A stretch of 64,000 nucleotides of DNA from Margaritifera margaritifera (GCA_029931535.1 JAQPZY010001689.1:3518501-3582500), one strand, 5' to 3'; shown: positions 26,583 through 39,771, counted from the stretch's first letter. Numbers and translations: made by a program. The notes: a model not told the origin generated them from the letters alone.

Positions 26583-28330
26583 ATCCTCAGGATATGGGTT
26601 TACTTTATGACAGCACATTATTAGTCACCCTTTTTAGCATCAAGATTCAAAACATAGTGAAATGACTTAATGAAGAGCTGACTACTTATTATATGTCGAC
26701 GGCTTCTTTGGTGTTCTATGTATAAAATAAAGTTTTATAATGTTGTACATTCACTTCAGATATGCATAAATAGGGTTCAGATATGGTCAGAATTAAATGG
26801 TTAAAATTTTCGAAATATAAAACTTCACGATAACCCAAAACTCTATATTGACGGTTCTCTTATCTCTGTTGTGGAGACCAAATATTATTTCCTTTTTTTC
26901 TTTACCGTAAACTACATTTTTTTTCGCATATTAGATACGTCAGGTACAAATACAAATCTAGAAAGTCATCGATTTAGTACCAGTCGTAGCGAACATAGAT
27001 TTGGGAAAAGACCGGAGGGTCTTACTCCAGTTTTACAGGATTTTAGTAAGATCTAAGCTTGACTATGGCTCGATTGTATAGGGATCAGGTCTCAAATCTT
27101 ACCTGAAGATGCTTGATCCGATACACAGTCAGGGAATAAGACTTTGTCTTGGAGCATTTATCGATTCTCCTTCAGAAAGCCTCAATGATGATACAAATGA
27201 ACCATCACTCTGTCTCAGACGAACAAAACTGCCACTTCACTCTACTTACAAACTATTCTTTAATTCATAGAATCTCAAATACAATGTAGCCTTTAGGCCC
27301 AAATACCAAACCTTGTACAATCGGAAACCAAATCTCATTCTGCCGTTTGGCATATGACGTCGTTCTCGTCCAGTAGGAATAAAACTCTGTCTTGCCAATA
27401 CTTCAAAATTCTCTATTCTCAAATTACCACCTTGGTTATTAAAACCCTGCAAAGTAATATTTGACTTTTGCCATTACAAAACGTGGTCAATCAATGCTCT
27501 GGTTTTTCAGAGTAGAGTAAATGAAATCAGTCTCTTATCGAGGTCATACGTTCCTGTACATTGACGGGTTCGACATATGGGGACAAGTTGACAGTTGGCG
27601 TCGCAATACTCCACGGCACCATCTTGAGTCGTTAACCATATGAAGTCTACCTTTTTAAGGTGGAAAATACAACCATATTCCATATTTGAATTGTATCGAA
27701 ACCTCTCAAAAACATATTTCATCTTTTTGGATTCCCTTTCAACACTGAAAGCCTTGCAATCGTTAATTTCCCAAATCTTACAGAAACATGACTTGCAAAT
27801 AAAATCTGGAAACAAGTATACTGTACTGTTCACTGCCTATTCACATTGGTATTAAATATAAGGAAAGGAAATATAAAGCAGCCAAAGCTATTTTTCAATC
27901 AAATTTTTCTGAATGAAAGATTCCATGTAGTAACTTAAAATATTATATAAATCGGCGTTTTCTATATACTTGGCAAAATGCATGGAATGAACACTCCACA
28001 AACAATCTTCGGAACATAAAACTCATCACAGGAGAATGGCGTCTTCCTATAGAACAAATCACAGAGGGCGAAGTGGTATTATGAAGCTCACGTACAGGAC
28101 ATGCATACCTGACCCATACATACCTTCTAAAGGGTGAAACCTCTACCAGGGTGCATACTTGGCCAGCATCCATTGACAGTGTAACACATTCTAGTTGAGT
28201 GTATCGACCTTCCACCCTGTGAGACAGAAGTTTTGTATATATATGCCAACCTAGTTAAAAGGCTTTTCGATGATGTATCACCAGAGAAAATCTTAGACTT
28301 TTTAAACGGAATTCGGATTATATAAAAAAA
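26577..28330 (+). pseudogene. Non-LTR retrotransposon, RT 3' half plus RNase H-like region
   Basis: Continuation of 10150-10574. Recognisable pieces are LVTLFSIKIQNIVK (26620-26665), KLYIDGSLI (about 26845), LDYGSIV then KSYLKMLDPIHSQGIRLCLG (27059-27150), an RNase H start-like YIDG block (about 27555) and a Cys/His-type end PLTV..HIL.ECVDF-like (28150-28215). Heavily mutated, with stops in every frame. Removing one copy of AAGGCT rejoins the two halves in a common frame, which independently confirms the Polinton boundaries. Confidence 0.75.
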
Positions 28331-28571
28331 ATGTTGACCTTATATTTTTTAGGATTTTCTATTTATACCTTTATCTTTTATTTTATATACATTTTAAAGA
28401 ATTGTAACATCTTTCCTTTTTGGTTTAATCTTGTAGGACTACATGCTAACGTTTATTTTGAAGGGCTTATCTTCCTAACTAACTATTTAACAATTTTTAC
28501 ATTTACATTTTTGCAAGTTTGCTTTAATCGGCACTATATCGCCAGAATTGTGATGATGTTCCGCTCAACCC

Positions 28572-28677
28572 TATACATACATACATACATACATACATAC
28601 ATACATACATACATACATACATACATACATACATACATACATACATACATACATACATACATACATACATACATACG
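28572..28677 (+). repeat. (CATA)n microsatellite
   Basis: A pure CATA array directly after the retrotransposon 3' end (GCCAGAATTGTGATGATG). Confidence 0.97.
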
Positions 28678-29149
28678 GATTAGTTAGCTTTAGCATCGGA
28701 TTTGAACTACAAGTTTGCACACATCATTCTAAATCAAACATTCATCACTCCATGTAACCAACATCAATTTATTTTGTGTATACACTTTTCTTATGTTCAG
28801 AATAGATGGAATACACGCAGGATTTATTTACATTGGCCCATCATATATCCTCTATAAACACCGATAAAAGAATACTTAGCTGGCGAGACTTGGTTGAGAC
28901 TACTGAAAATAAATGGGGACCAAATTATGCTTGTTTAATATTGCATTAGCGTCCCTCTTTAAAAGCCTAGTTTATAGTGACAGTGTATGTAATCAAAGGC
29001 AAACATGTTACGAGCATGAAAACACTCATCTGAACAAATATCGACCTTTGTCCTATTTGTTTCTTTCTTATGAATAACATTTTAATGTCAGAGCGTATGT
29101 TAGCTGCATAAGGGTTGGCTATACTATAGCTAGACATAAATATGTATCG

Positions 29150-29532
29150 TTCCTGTAAAAGATAAATTAAACGTGCTTAAATGATGCTTCCTGTAAAAGA
29201 TAAATTAAACGTGCTTAAATGATGCTTCCTGTAACAGATAAATTAAACGTGCTTAAATGATGCTTCCTGTAAAAGATAAATTAAACGTGTTTAAATGATT
29301 CTTCCTGTAAAATATAAATTAAACGTGCTTAAATGATGCTTCATGTAAAAGATAAATTAAACGTGCTTAAATGATGCTTCCTGTAAAAGATAAATTAAAC
29401 GTGCTTAAATGATGATTCATGTAAAAGATAAATTAAACGTGCTTAAATGATGCTTCATGTAAAAGATAAATTAAACTTGCTTAAATGATGCTTCCTGTAA
29501 AAGATAAATTAAACGTGCTTAAATGATGCTTC
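29150..29532 (+). repeat. Minisatellite, 38 bp x about 10
   Basis: Unit CTGTAAAAGATAAATTAAAC plus GTGCTTAAATGATGCTTC. Copy B has a single unit-like sequence at 32155-32195. Confidence 0.92.
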
Positions 29533-29839
29533 TGTTATGGCCAATTATATGTTAAGAAAGTGGAGCATATTCTATTCGACATACACATGGCGTCGGTAAT
29601 ATTCAACAATGTATGTTCTATGAATGGCTACGAAAACCTTAATTACCGCTAAATATAATTGAAATCTCATTTCCCAATCTTAATGGAAACTTTAAAATTG
29701 TTCAGTGAATTAAAGCACGAGTCTAGTCAGGGAAGTGTCCGGTCATCCCGTACAAAGCTCCCACTTGTAAAGCACAGCTGAATACCAGCTGCTTAATGTC
29801 GGTATGGCATCCACATCTTTCGAAAACCTTGCCACCTAC

Positions 29840-30046
29840 ACAACTAAGCGAGATGACAAATGATTCGTTTGGTGTTTTACGGCACAGCAACACAAATAGG
29901 TTATTTAGTGCCGAGGCAATTTGAGTGAAGTGCCCTGGCCCAGGACGTACCAAGGTAGCTGACCTGGGATGATCCGGTTATAGAATTAGAACCCGCACCC
30001 TTTCTGTCGCGAGTCCGCTACGCTAACCACTTGGCCACCGTGGCTC
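29840..30046 (-). mobile_element. tRNA-derived SINE, copy A
   Basis: Minus-strand head GCCACGGTGGCCAAGTGGTT carries a good A box (TGGCCAAGTGG). GGTTCTAATTC is a degenerate B box about 35 bp later. The body continues to CCGTAAAACACCAAACGA, a tail style seen in molluscan SINEs. Confidence 0.7.
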
Positions 30047-30891
30047 TTGATGACAAACGAAACAGAGGTAGACACTGATCTTCAACATAAAATGTCTGAG
30101 TAGAATCTACCCTGTCATGTTTAAAAGAAAGGCTGATCTGGGTCTATTAGCGGCTCTTTGTTACAATTCATTGCCTGAAACAATTAACACAATGCAACCA
30201 AGGCTATCCAATTTTATGTTGAGCGTATACCCACTCAATGGCAAATGTTTTTTTTTTTTTTTTTTTTTTTACATGAACATCAGTCAGAATACCAATTACA
30301 ATTGGATGTTTGCATTTTTTATTTTTTTCCCCAGCAGAATGAAATCTCAAAATATATTTGACTTGGAAAAGGATATTATACAAAATATCTATACCCGATG
30401 GTCGGAGCACATTAAGCAATGTAGTCGATGATGATTTAGACGGTTCTTAGTCAAAACGTGTTGTAGCTTGGAATCATGGGAACCAGAACAAAAGGCAAGC
30501 TTGCTGACCTGTAGACCATTCACCTCAACCTTAGTGACTGCGTACGAGTTGAATTAACCTGAGCCATCACGGACTACATAACATTTAGTTACTGGATAGG
30601 ATACAGTTGGTGTATTGCACGTATCGATCCTGTTAATTCTTTGTCAAGCCGTCGCCCATATATTAACCATGCAAATATTCTTTCGAATACGCGCCGTGAC
30701 TCTGATTTGCACTGAGTCAAGTTAATGTTGTACAATGATTTTGTTGCACATCACGCGTAATCACTGAGATATCTGTTGACATAAATTCCAGTTTACTGTC
30801 GTTGTGGGGAAAAGTAGCTCCAGTAGTGTCAGACTAAGATCCAAACATAAAATAATTAGCACGGTAAATACTTTACCAGTATCCACTGACA

Positions 30892-31074
30892 GTGGACCAC
30901 ATTCTTGTGGAGTGTATCGATTTCCACTCTGCGAAACAGTGGGTTTCTTTTGTCTTACTTTTATGTGACCACGACTATGATGATTTTTGGTGGCGTAAAA
31001 CGAGAGAAAATCTTAGATTAAAAAAAAAAAAAAGAATTCGATTTATTAAAAAAATTGTGACCCTATATTTTTAG
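30892..31074 (+). pseudogene. Retrotransposon C-terminal fragment (duplicate)
   Basis: MDHILVECIDFHSAKQW is the terminal Cys/His-adjacent motif of RNase H-bearing non-LTR elements. It is the copy-B counterpart of 28150-28330 and is followed by the same 3' untranslated text. Confidence 0.6.
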
Positions 31075-31294
31075 GATTTTATATTTTTTGTTTTACTTTT
31101 ATATTTTGTTATATATAAAATTTAAAGAACATCTTTACCTTGTACCTTTTATATTGTTTATCTTCCTAACGGTTTTGCAATTTTTACTTTAATATTGTTT
31201 ATCTTCCTAACTGTTTTGCAATTTTTACTTTTATAGTTTGGAAATTAACTTTATTCGGCTCTATATAGCCAGAATTGTGATGATGTGTCACTCA

Positions 31295-31498
31295 ACCACA
31301 TACCTACCTACCTACCTACATACACACATACATATAAAGAGACATACATACATTCATACATACATACATACATACATACATACATACATACATACATACA
31401 TACGCGCACACACACACATACGTACATACATACATACATACATACATACATACATACATACATACATACATACATACATACATACATACATACATACA

Positions 31499-31532
<34 letters not shown>

Positions 31533-31678
31533 CATACATACATACGCACGCACGCACGCACGCACGCACACACACATACATACATACATACATACATACA
31601 TACATACATACATACATACATACATACATACATACATACATACATACATACATACATACATACATACATACATACATC
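31295..31678 (+). repeat. (CATA)n array with CGCA interruptions
   Basis: About 380 bp of CATA with CCTA at its start and two islands of CGCA/CACA (31403-31420, 31543-31575). Long open frames on both strands here are repeat artefacts. Confidence 0.97.
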
Positions 31679-32479
31679 AGGATTAGTTTGCTTTAGCAAC
31701 AGATTTGAAATGCAAGTTGCACACATCATTCTAAATCAAAATATTCATCATGTCATGTAACCAGCATCAATTCATTTTGTGTATACACTTTTCTTATGTT
31801 CAGAATAGATGGAATACACGCAGAATTTATTTACATGGGTTCATAATATATCCTCTATTGACAGCGATAAAGACTACTTAGCTGGCGAGACTTGGTTGAG
31901 ACTATTGAAAATAAATGGGGACCAAATTATACTTGTTTATTATTGCATTCGCGTCCCTCTTTAAAAGCCTAGTTTATAGTGACAGTATATGTAATCAAAG
32001 GCAAACATGTTACGAGCATGAAAACACTCATCTGAACAAATATCGACCTTTGTCCTATTTGTTTCTTTCTTATGAATAACATTTACACGTCGGAGCATAT
32101 GTTAGCTGCATAATGTTTTGTTATACTATATCTAGATATGAACATGATTTATTGTTCATGTAAAAGATACTGAAACATGCTAAAACGATGCGTCATACAT
32201 CTGTTATGGAGTCTTTAATATTCAACAATGTCTGTTTTATGAATGAAAATGAAAAATGTTAAGAATCGCAAAATATCATTGTAATCCCATTTCCCAGTCT
32301 TCAAGGGAACTTTAAAGCTGTTCGGTGAATTTAAAGCATGTATCTTGTCTGAGACAAGTGTCTGGTCATCCAATACAAAGTTCCCACTAATAAAGTATAC
32401 CTCAACACTAGCCTGCTTCTTGTCTGTAAGGCATCGATATCTTTCGATAACCTTGCCAGCTACAGAGGGGGCGAGATGA

Positions 32480-32670
32480 CAAGCGATGCATTTGGTGTTT
32501 TACAACACAACAATACAAATAGCATATTTAGTGCCGAGGCACTTACAGTAAAGTCTGTTTACCAAGGACACATCACGGTAAACGACCCGGGGTGATCCGA
32601 TGGTAGGATTCAAACCCGCACCATTTCTGTTGAAAAACCGGTGCGCTAACCACTCAATCACCGCGGTTCC
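32480..32670 (-). mobile_element. tRNA-derived SINE, copy B
   Basis: A diverged duplicate of 29840-30046. Minus strand GGTGATTGAGTGGTTAGCG (A box) and GGTTTGAATCC (near-canonical B box). It lies at the homologous position of the segmental duplication. Confidence 0.72.
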
Positions 32671-32724
32671 TTATGACAAACAAAACAGAGGTTGACACTG
32701 ATCTTTCAGCTAAACAAGGTTGAG

Positions 32725-33410
32725 TTTGAGTGGAATCTACCCTATCAAGTCTAAAAGAGTGGAATCTACCCTGTCAAGTGTAAAAGAGTGAAATCTACCC
32801 TGTCAAGTCTAAAAGAGTGGAATCTACCCTGTCAAGTGTAAAAGAGTGGAATCTACCCTATCAAGTCTAAAAGAGTGGAATCTACCCTATCAAGTCTAAA
32901 TGAGTGGAATCTACCCTGTCAAGTGTAAAAGAGTGGAATCTACCCTGTCAAGTGTAAAAGAGTGGAATCTACCCTGTCAAGTGTAAAAGAGTGGAATCTA
33001 CCCTGTCAAGTCTAAAAGAGTGGAATCTACCCGATCAAGTCTAAAAGAGTGGAATCTACCCTGTCAAGTGTCAAGTGTAGAGTGGAATCTACCCTGTCAA
33101 GTGTAAAAGAGTGGAATCTACCCTGTCAAGTGTAAAAGAGTGGAATCTACCCTATCAAGTCTAAAAGAGTGGAATCTACCCTATCAAGTCTAAAAGAGTG
33201 GAATCTACCCTGTCAAGTGTAAAAGAGTGGAATCTACCCTGTCAAGTGTAAAAGAGTGGAATCTACCCTGTCAAGTGTAAAAGAGTTGAATTTACCCTGT
33301 CAAGTCTAAAAGAGTGGAATCTACCCTGTCAAGTGTAAAAGAGTGGAATCTACCCTGTCAAGTGTAAAAGAGAGGCCGATTGAGTTTGAGTGGAATCTAC
33401 CCTATCAAGT
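32725..33410 (+). repeat. Minisatellite, 29 bp x about 23
   Basis: Unit AAAAGAGTGGAATCTACCCT plus GTCAAGTGT. Copy A contains one unit (near 30095-30125). Confidence 0.93.
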
Positions 33411-33640
33411 CTAAAAGAGAGACCGATCGGGTCTATTAGCGGCTATTTGTTACAATTCATTGCCTGAAACAATTAACAATAATGCAACCAAGGTCACCCG
33501 ATTTAATTGTTCTCTTTATAACCAGTCAGTGATAAATGATTTGTATTCTAATGTACGTTATTAAGAATATCTATTACAACTGCATGATGTTTGAATTAAT
33601 TTTTTAAAATTTATTTTGTTACCTGCAGAATTAAATCTCA

Positions 33641-33644
<4 letters not shown>

Positions 33645-33709
<65 letters not shown>
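33645..33709. repeat. (TA)n microsatellite
   Basis: A TA run. Confidence 0.97.
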
Positions 33710-33716
<7 letters not shown>

Positions 33717-34199
33717 CTATATAATCCTATATTTTCTTTAAGACAAATTTTTGGCCTGGAAAAGGACATGATTCCAATGTCCATACCCGATGGTCGGAAC
33801 ACATTTTGCAATGTAGTCGATGATAGTTTACACTGTTCCTAATCAAAACGTACTGTAGCTTGGAATCTTGAGAACCAGATCAAAAGGCAAGTTTGTTGAC
33901 ATGTAAACCATGACCTCAACCTTAGTGACTGCGAGCGAGTTGAATTGACCCGGGCCATCACAGACTACATAACATTTAGTTACTGGATAGAATGAAGATG
34001 ATATATGGCACCCATCGATCCTGTTAATTCTCTGTCAAGCCATCGTCCGTGTAATAACGATGCAAATGTTCTTTCGAATACACGCCGTGAAACTGAAGAG
34101 CACTGATTCCAATTAGTGCTGTCTAATGATTTTGCTGTGTATCATGCGCAATCATGGGGATATTTAATGATATATTTCAGCTTACTGTCATAGCGCGCT

Positions 34200-34939
34200 A
34201 GTTCATTTTCTTTTTGAAAATGTAATGCGCCGTAACATTTTTCATTTCATGTATGCATGGAACAGAAACATGTATTTATCTGAACGTTAGACGTGATTTC
34301 CTCACAGCAACCTTTTCAATATTTTGGTTAGTGGATTCTACAGCCGTGTACTTTCAACGTGCTTGCCAGAGCTGCATTGCATGCTACCTTTGTGATATAA
34401 TATTCAAATGGATAATGGATACAATTTTATTACATTTTAAAAAGGTAGATAACACACAGTGTTCAACCATGCGTCTCACCATTTTGTCAAAAGTATACAG
34501 AAAAGTTAATGTGAAAATTAGAGGATGGAAGGTTGATTTTTGTTTCTTTGTCTACAACTATTTTCAATCAATTTAGATGGAATTCATTTAATTATGTTTC
34601 CCTTTACAAACGATGAAGTTTTCCATTATGAAGAATTCCACTGGCATCTTGGCAGGTATGACATCTTGTGGGAAACAAGTTAAAATGTGAAAGGGAAACA
34701 AAGAGTTCTCACGCGATGTCCAGTGCATTGGTAATTTTTATCCATTTTCATACAAGCTTTACCAAATGTCAGTATGTCAATATGTTTACAAAAATGACGG
34801 TTTGCAGATTTCAGTGATATTTACCGTGTTCTTGTAACCAAGAATAAGCCGAAAATGGTAAAGTATGTGACAAATTTTCAGCGTGATAACCTGAGTAATA
34901 CAGTTTAGTTCTTGAAAAGCCCCGTGTAGACATAGTCCC
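34200..34939. other. No gene recognised
   Basis: A 107-codon plus-strand frame (34253-34576) has no motif and random-looking composition. Confidence 0.4.
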
Positions 34940-34979
34940 AAGCCACGGGCGAAAAGTAGCGGATTTTCGCCCGTGGCTT
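34940..34979. repeat. Perfect GC-rich hairpin, 16-bp stem
   Basis: AAGCCACGGGCGAAAA and its exact reverse complement separated by 8 nt, in AT-rich surroundings. Confidence 0.95.
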
Positions 34980-35589
34980 TCGACAATGCGTGTAAGATCA
35001 GAAAACCAACTTCCTCTGATAGATGAATCATATGCAGTCCTAAATATCTCCTTATTAAGCGGAATAACAATTATAAAAGTACTTGCACCTCTTTTTTTAA
35101 AAATGCATACACTTTCAAAACATAATCAGCCTGATTTCAAGAAAAATGGTTACACCGAAAGGAAAAGAATATATTATCTTATGTTTAAGCAGAGACTAGG
35201 CATTTTCAGCCTGTAGACTGACATTGTATTTGACACTGGTGAAATATTAAATGGAAAATATCTCCTAGTTGAATACGCAATTAAGCGAGCTTTTCTGCTT
35301 AAATGGCCAATGAAAGGTATCTTGAAAAAGATTTACATGCATCGTGTATAGCTTACGGTTCACATCACGTAATGCAGCATAATGGTACTATATTACTCGT
35401 ACATCTGCCTTAAAATATTTGCATCTCCTTTTTTCCATACATTTACACGTATCTAATTCCATCTAGTTTAGTTATTGTTCCTGACCTTTATGGCTACTCG
35501 CAGATTTAACGAAACTACAACCTTCTGACGAAAATTGGTTTTAAAAGTCATAAAATAGTATTGACCTCTAGAATTCTGCATTGCTACTG

Positions 35590-35850
35590 TAGTTGTCCGA
35601 CCTCTCTTCCCTTAATATCAGACGCGGAAACAGATTTGGAATCATACTCATAATCTTTTGTGTCATGGATACTCTAGTTATCTGACCTTGCTTCCTTTTA
35701 TGTCAGATGTGAAAACAGATTTGATGTCATACTCATACTCTTTTGTGTCATGGATACTCTAGTTATCCGACATTCCTTCTTGTAATGTCAGGTGGGAAAG
35801 CAGATTTGGTGTCATACCCGTAATCTTTTGTGTCATGGCGAAACATTATA
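35590..35850 (+). repeat. Minisatellite, about 88 bp x 3
   Basis: Units ending TCTTTTGTGTCATGG and containing AAAACAGATTTG, three diverged copies. Confidence 0.85.
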
Positions 35851-35978
35851 ACGTCCGACTAAAACTTAAAGTATGTTCGACCTAATAAAAATATTAAGTA
35901 AAATATCCGTATTTTAAAAGTAATAGCTTGTTGAGTGAGTTATGCAAGCTCAGATCTTTCTAGAACTCAATACCCTTG

Positions 35979-36088
35979 GTATGTATGTATGTATGTATGT
36001 ATGTATGTATGTATGTATGTATGTATGTATGTATGTATGTATGTATGTATGTATGTATGTGTATGTATGTATGTATGTATGTATGTAT
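35979..36088 (+). repeat. (TATG)n microsatellite
   Basis: The reverse-orientation equivalent of the CATA arrays, followed by GTTTAACGGCACG. Confidence 0.97.
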
Positions 36089-36089
36089 A

Positions 36090-37051
36090 GAGTTTAACGG
36101 CACGTCAGCAAAAAACCTATCCATATATGGGCGATTTAAAGTATAGTTCAAAAAATATAATGGGGAAAAATTGCAAACAAAATTAGGAAATGCCAGTGAC
36201 TTTTTGGATTTCTCGATTTTGCGTCTTGTGTCATGTATCTGATTGGAGAGAGAGAGAGTGAGAGTGGAATCCTTTGAGAATGCATAGGTCGATATGTAAC
36301 GGAAGATCGACGCATTTCAAATGGTTTTGCAAGGTAACATGTCAGCTTAATTGTTCATCCTTCCTGCTAACACAAATGACTGATTACAACATGACTTTCT
36401 TGTCGGATTGTGCTTCAGGCAAAGTGGTTGTACAACATGAGATACACAATCACAGCAGAATAATACCACAATGATGAATGATTTAAACTGAAACTGAATA
36501 AAAGCGTTAAGTGTACCACATCACAGCCAAGCCGGCATGTTCATCTGTTTCGAATCCGACTTAATCTAATTACCACGCCCTTATACTTGCATTTATTTAA
36601 TGGATCGACATGAAAATCGGCACTCGTGAGGAGAGAAATTGCATGCATCATTGTTTGCAAACATTGGAAACACATCTATAGGTTGGGGACAAAGAGAGAA
36701 TGAAGACTTGTTTACCCTTCAACTACGCAAGACTTGTCAGAAATGTGCCTAGCGAAATTAATATCAGAGAAACATGATATAAATTGTTCATGATCGTTTG
36801 ATAAAACGAATAATATCAATCGGACATGTATCATTCGCATCGTACAGATTCTCGCTATGTATCAATACAAATACATGTATGCTACTATTATTTGACGAGG
36901 TGTCCATTCAGGGTCATAAACAATAGGCACGGAATCTTAGTCTCTATTTTTCTTGAACCTAATTGAAATCTCCGACTATTTCTAAAGCCATTATTATGGG
37001 AATGATGCAACATTAAGACAGCTGTCACTGATTTCATATGAAATTTCGAGA

Positions 37052-37055
<4 letters not shown>
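36090..37055. other. No gene recognised
   Basis: Only short random frames. Confidence 0.4.
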
Positions 37056-37121
<66 letters not shown>

Positions 37122-37122
37122 C
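37056..37122. repeat. (CA)n(TA)n compound microsatellite
   Basis: CA run passing into TA run. Confidence 0.95.
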
Positions 37123-37906
37123 TTTTTTTCATGATATGAATTAGAATAATATGATAAGCTATGAACAGAATATGATATAGTATGATATAGGATTAAATGA
37201 TTACGGTTAGGTATAATGTTACGTAATCACTCACAAAGTAAATAAAGTCCGAACTTTGTGGGTGATTATGAACAATTTACACTTTGACATCTTCGCAACC
37301 ATGATCATTTAATCATATAATTCCAATTTTCTTTCTTTCTATCGTGAAATCAGTGGATTCCATCAAGAAAACATTTGATTTTAGGTAGTACGTAGTGTTC
37401 TTTCGTGAGCCTCGTCCGATGTTGTTAGAATACGTCGCCCCATCTTCGAAAGCCAAGGGTCGTCAATCCACTTCGTCCATCGTTGGCATGGAAATCGATC
37501 AAAGACCTTGTCTAGCGAAGACCACGTAGCCAGTACTATTTTCGTTGTATATCATCAATAGGGATTATTTTCCCGTCTCTTAAAATCTCTCATTTGTTTA
37601 TCACAATACCAAAAATTAATAGTTGTAAATGTGCATTAAGTAGGCGTTCGCATCCAGATTTCAAATAAACTTTTCCAATAATCCGTATCGTTGAAAGCAA
37701 ACACTTGTTTTATCGTCATGCCTGATGTAGTTTTAACAATCATATCTTTAAAATATTTTTTATCTAAATATCAGACACAAGTTTTCTCATCAGCCGATCC
37801 CTAATCTTTCAGTTGCTTTATTCGAATCAATGCAGCGCACAGATTCCAATTTTACTTTGGATTAGCGGCCTATAATTACAAATGTATGACCTGGCTGTCC
37901 TGGCAC
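37123..37906. other. No gene recognised
   Basis: No motif, RNA or repeat. Confidence 0.4.

Positions 37907-37982
<76 letters not shown>
37907..37982. repeat. (TA)n microsatellite
   Basis: TA run with one CTA interruption. Confidence 0.96.
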
Positions 37983-37988
<6 letters not shown>

Positions 37989-38274
37989 TGCACAATATGA
38001 CGCCATTGGGGATGCTTGATGTCATGCAAAGAAACTTCTAACGCCATAACGTTGTTGCATTTTGTATTGAAACCATTTTACATCAATAAATATTTACAAT
38101 AATTGCATGAAATAAACTGTATTAAATTCAGAACAGATTGCTTTTGGTCGAAAAATAAAAATCTCACGATGTCATTTTGATGTCCTAAGGAACTTTTTTC
38201 TTGCGTCGCGGCTCAAATACTGACATATATGCCAGGCTATTTCCTAAGAAAAAGTTTTTCTATTACTTGTTATG

Positions 38275-38945
38275 GTCCCATGTGGCCCAGATCCGTTTCG
38301 CGACCCTAACTGCTTTTGCTGTTGTCTTCCTGCTTAAAACCCGTACCGTTATAAAAAACCAATTAAATTTGCCATAATTTAATGCGTCAGAAAGAAATGA
38401 GTTTTGAATAATTTTTAAATAATTAGTAAACTGCCCTTGTGCAGAAGGAAAATCGCATAGTGACGTTTCTTTTGCTGTCATTATCTTACAGTAAGTATAC
38501 GAAATAAATTAAAAAAATAACAATAAATCAGTATATCAATTAATTAAATAATAATTGGTATATATGACAATGATTTTATTATCAATTTGCTTAATTATGC
38601 TATGTTAGTAAAAATAAATAAACGTTTATTTTTTTTTAATTACAGATTACCTTTGTATACTTTACTTTTCGTTCATTTACATTGATAACAATTTCATGCA
38701 CTATTTTTTAAAATTAACATTCGTTAATAGTATGAACTTTATTATGGAAGTGATAATGAGAATAGTAATCAAGATACTATGTTAGTAATCAAGATACTAT
38801 GTATCAATTTATTTTATGTTATTTTACACACTAATAAATGAATATTCAAAAACAGTTAGGGTCGCGATGCGGTCGCAATCTCATAAACAGGTACAAATAA
38901 GCGTATAATATGATCGGTTGCGAAACGGGCCGTCATAAAATTTAA
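38275..38945. repeat. Inverted-repeat pair around AT-rich core (possible MITE)
   Basis: CGTTTCGCGACCCTAACTG at 38295-38313 and its near reverse complement CAGTTAGGGTCGCGATGCG at 38854-38872, enclosing about 540 bp of AT-rich sequence with no gene. Confidence 0.5.
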
Positions 38946-39074
38946 TAAACTCCTAATCTTCATTGAATATATTCTGACCGATTGAAACAATGCACTTGCA
39001 CATTTCATGTAAGATTTTCAGATCTGGAGTAACGGTAATTAACTCGAACTGTTTAGTATAATTTTACTGCAGAG

Positions 39075-39270
39075 GGACTTGGTAGGGTCACGAAACGGCG
39101 CGGTGCCGTTTTAATGTCCAGGTAAATAAGTGAAAACTACTCAGCTATTAAACGGTCCGGGGCCATTTCAGGACCAGCAGGTAAGGTCGCGAACTGGCAA
39201 TGTGCCGTTTCACGAGCAGGTAAAAGTTGCGAAATAGCCTGGTGCAGTTTCAGGACCACGTAAAAGACGA
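39075..39270 (+). repeat. Diverged CpG-containing short repeats
   Basis: Recurrent GGTCGCGAA and CGGTGCCGTTT / GTGCCGTTTCA motifs spaced about 40-50 bp, related to the arms at 38275-38945. Confidence 0.5.
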
Positions 39271-39771
39271 CTCCGTTTATTGACTAGAATACTGAAATTA
39301 AAAAATAGTACGAAGTTATTTTAAAAAAATTCTTTGATAAATTTTTGAGAAATTCAAATTTAAATACTCTCAATTGATCAACTACTCTAAAGATAATTGA
39401 GCAGTTATATCAGAGTATTAACCAATTAAAATATTCCTGGAGCAGTCAGATTATGAAGACATCTAGCGAACACAATATAATTTGCCATTTTTGTACACAT
39501 TATAAACAAGGGCTCAATGTTACATTGTATTGAATTCAACAGTTTTCATGGAGGTGATATAACTATTTCGGGAGTTTGACACGAAAGCAACACTGTCGCT
39601 ATCAAGAGATAATGTCTATTTGTTGACAAGATTGGACGAGAGTTATGTGAGGTCATATCTTGTTGTGTTGAAGAAAAACATTCAAGAGAATAAAAGCGTA
39701 CATTTGTCAATTTCTAACATAAAAATGTCATTCTCCAATGTTTCAGGGAAGATGCAGTTTAAAGATCCCAT
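39271..39771. other. No gene recognised
   Basis: AT-rich sequence without motif. Confidence 0.4.

Larger units (their letters stand above)
28150..30830. repeat. Tandem segmental duplication, copy A
   Basis: Aligns by eye with 30870-34190: retrotransposon 3' end, CATA array, then the same unique text (TACACTTTTCTTATGTTCAG, 28780 and 31783; CATAACATTTAGTTACTGGA, 30577 and 33968). Confidence 0.85.
30870..34190. repeat. Tandem segmental duplication, copy B
   Basis: Partner of 28150-30830, begun by a second copy of the retrotransposon 3' coding end. The order of all internal landmarks is the same as in copy A. Confidence 0.85.

Noticed and set aside
29150..29532. CRISPR-like regular repeats
   Set aside because: Units are contiguous with no unique spacers; it is a minisatellite in a eukaryotic genome.
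31285..31729. Long open frames of 107-152 codons (YIHT / YVCM repeats) on both strands
   Set aside because: They are translations of the CATA array and contain no stops because of the four-base period; not genes.
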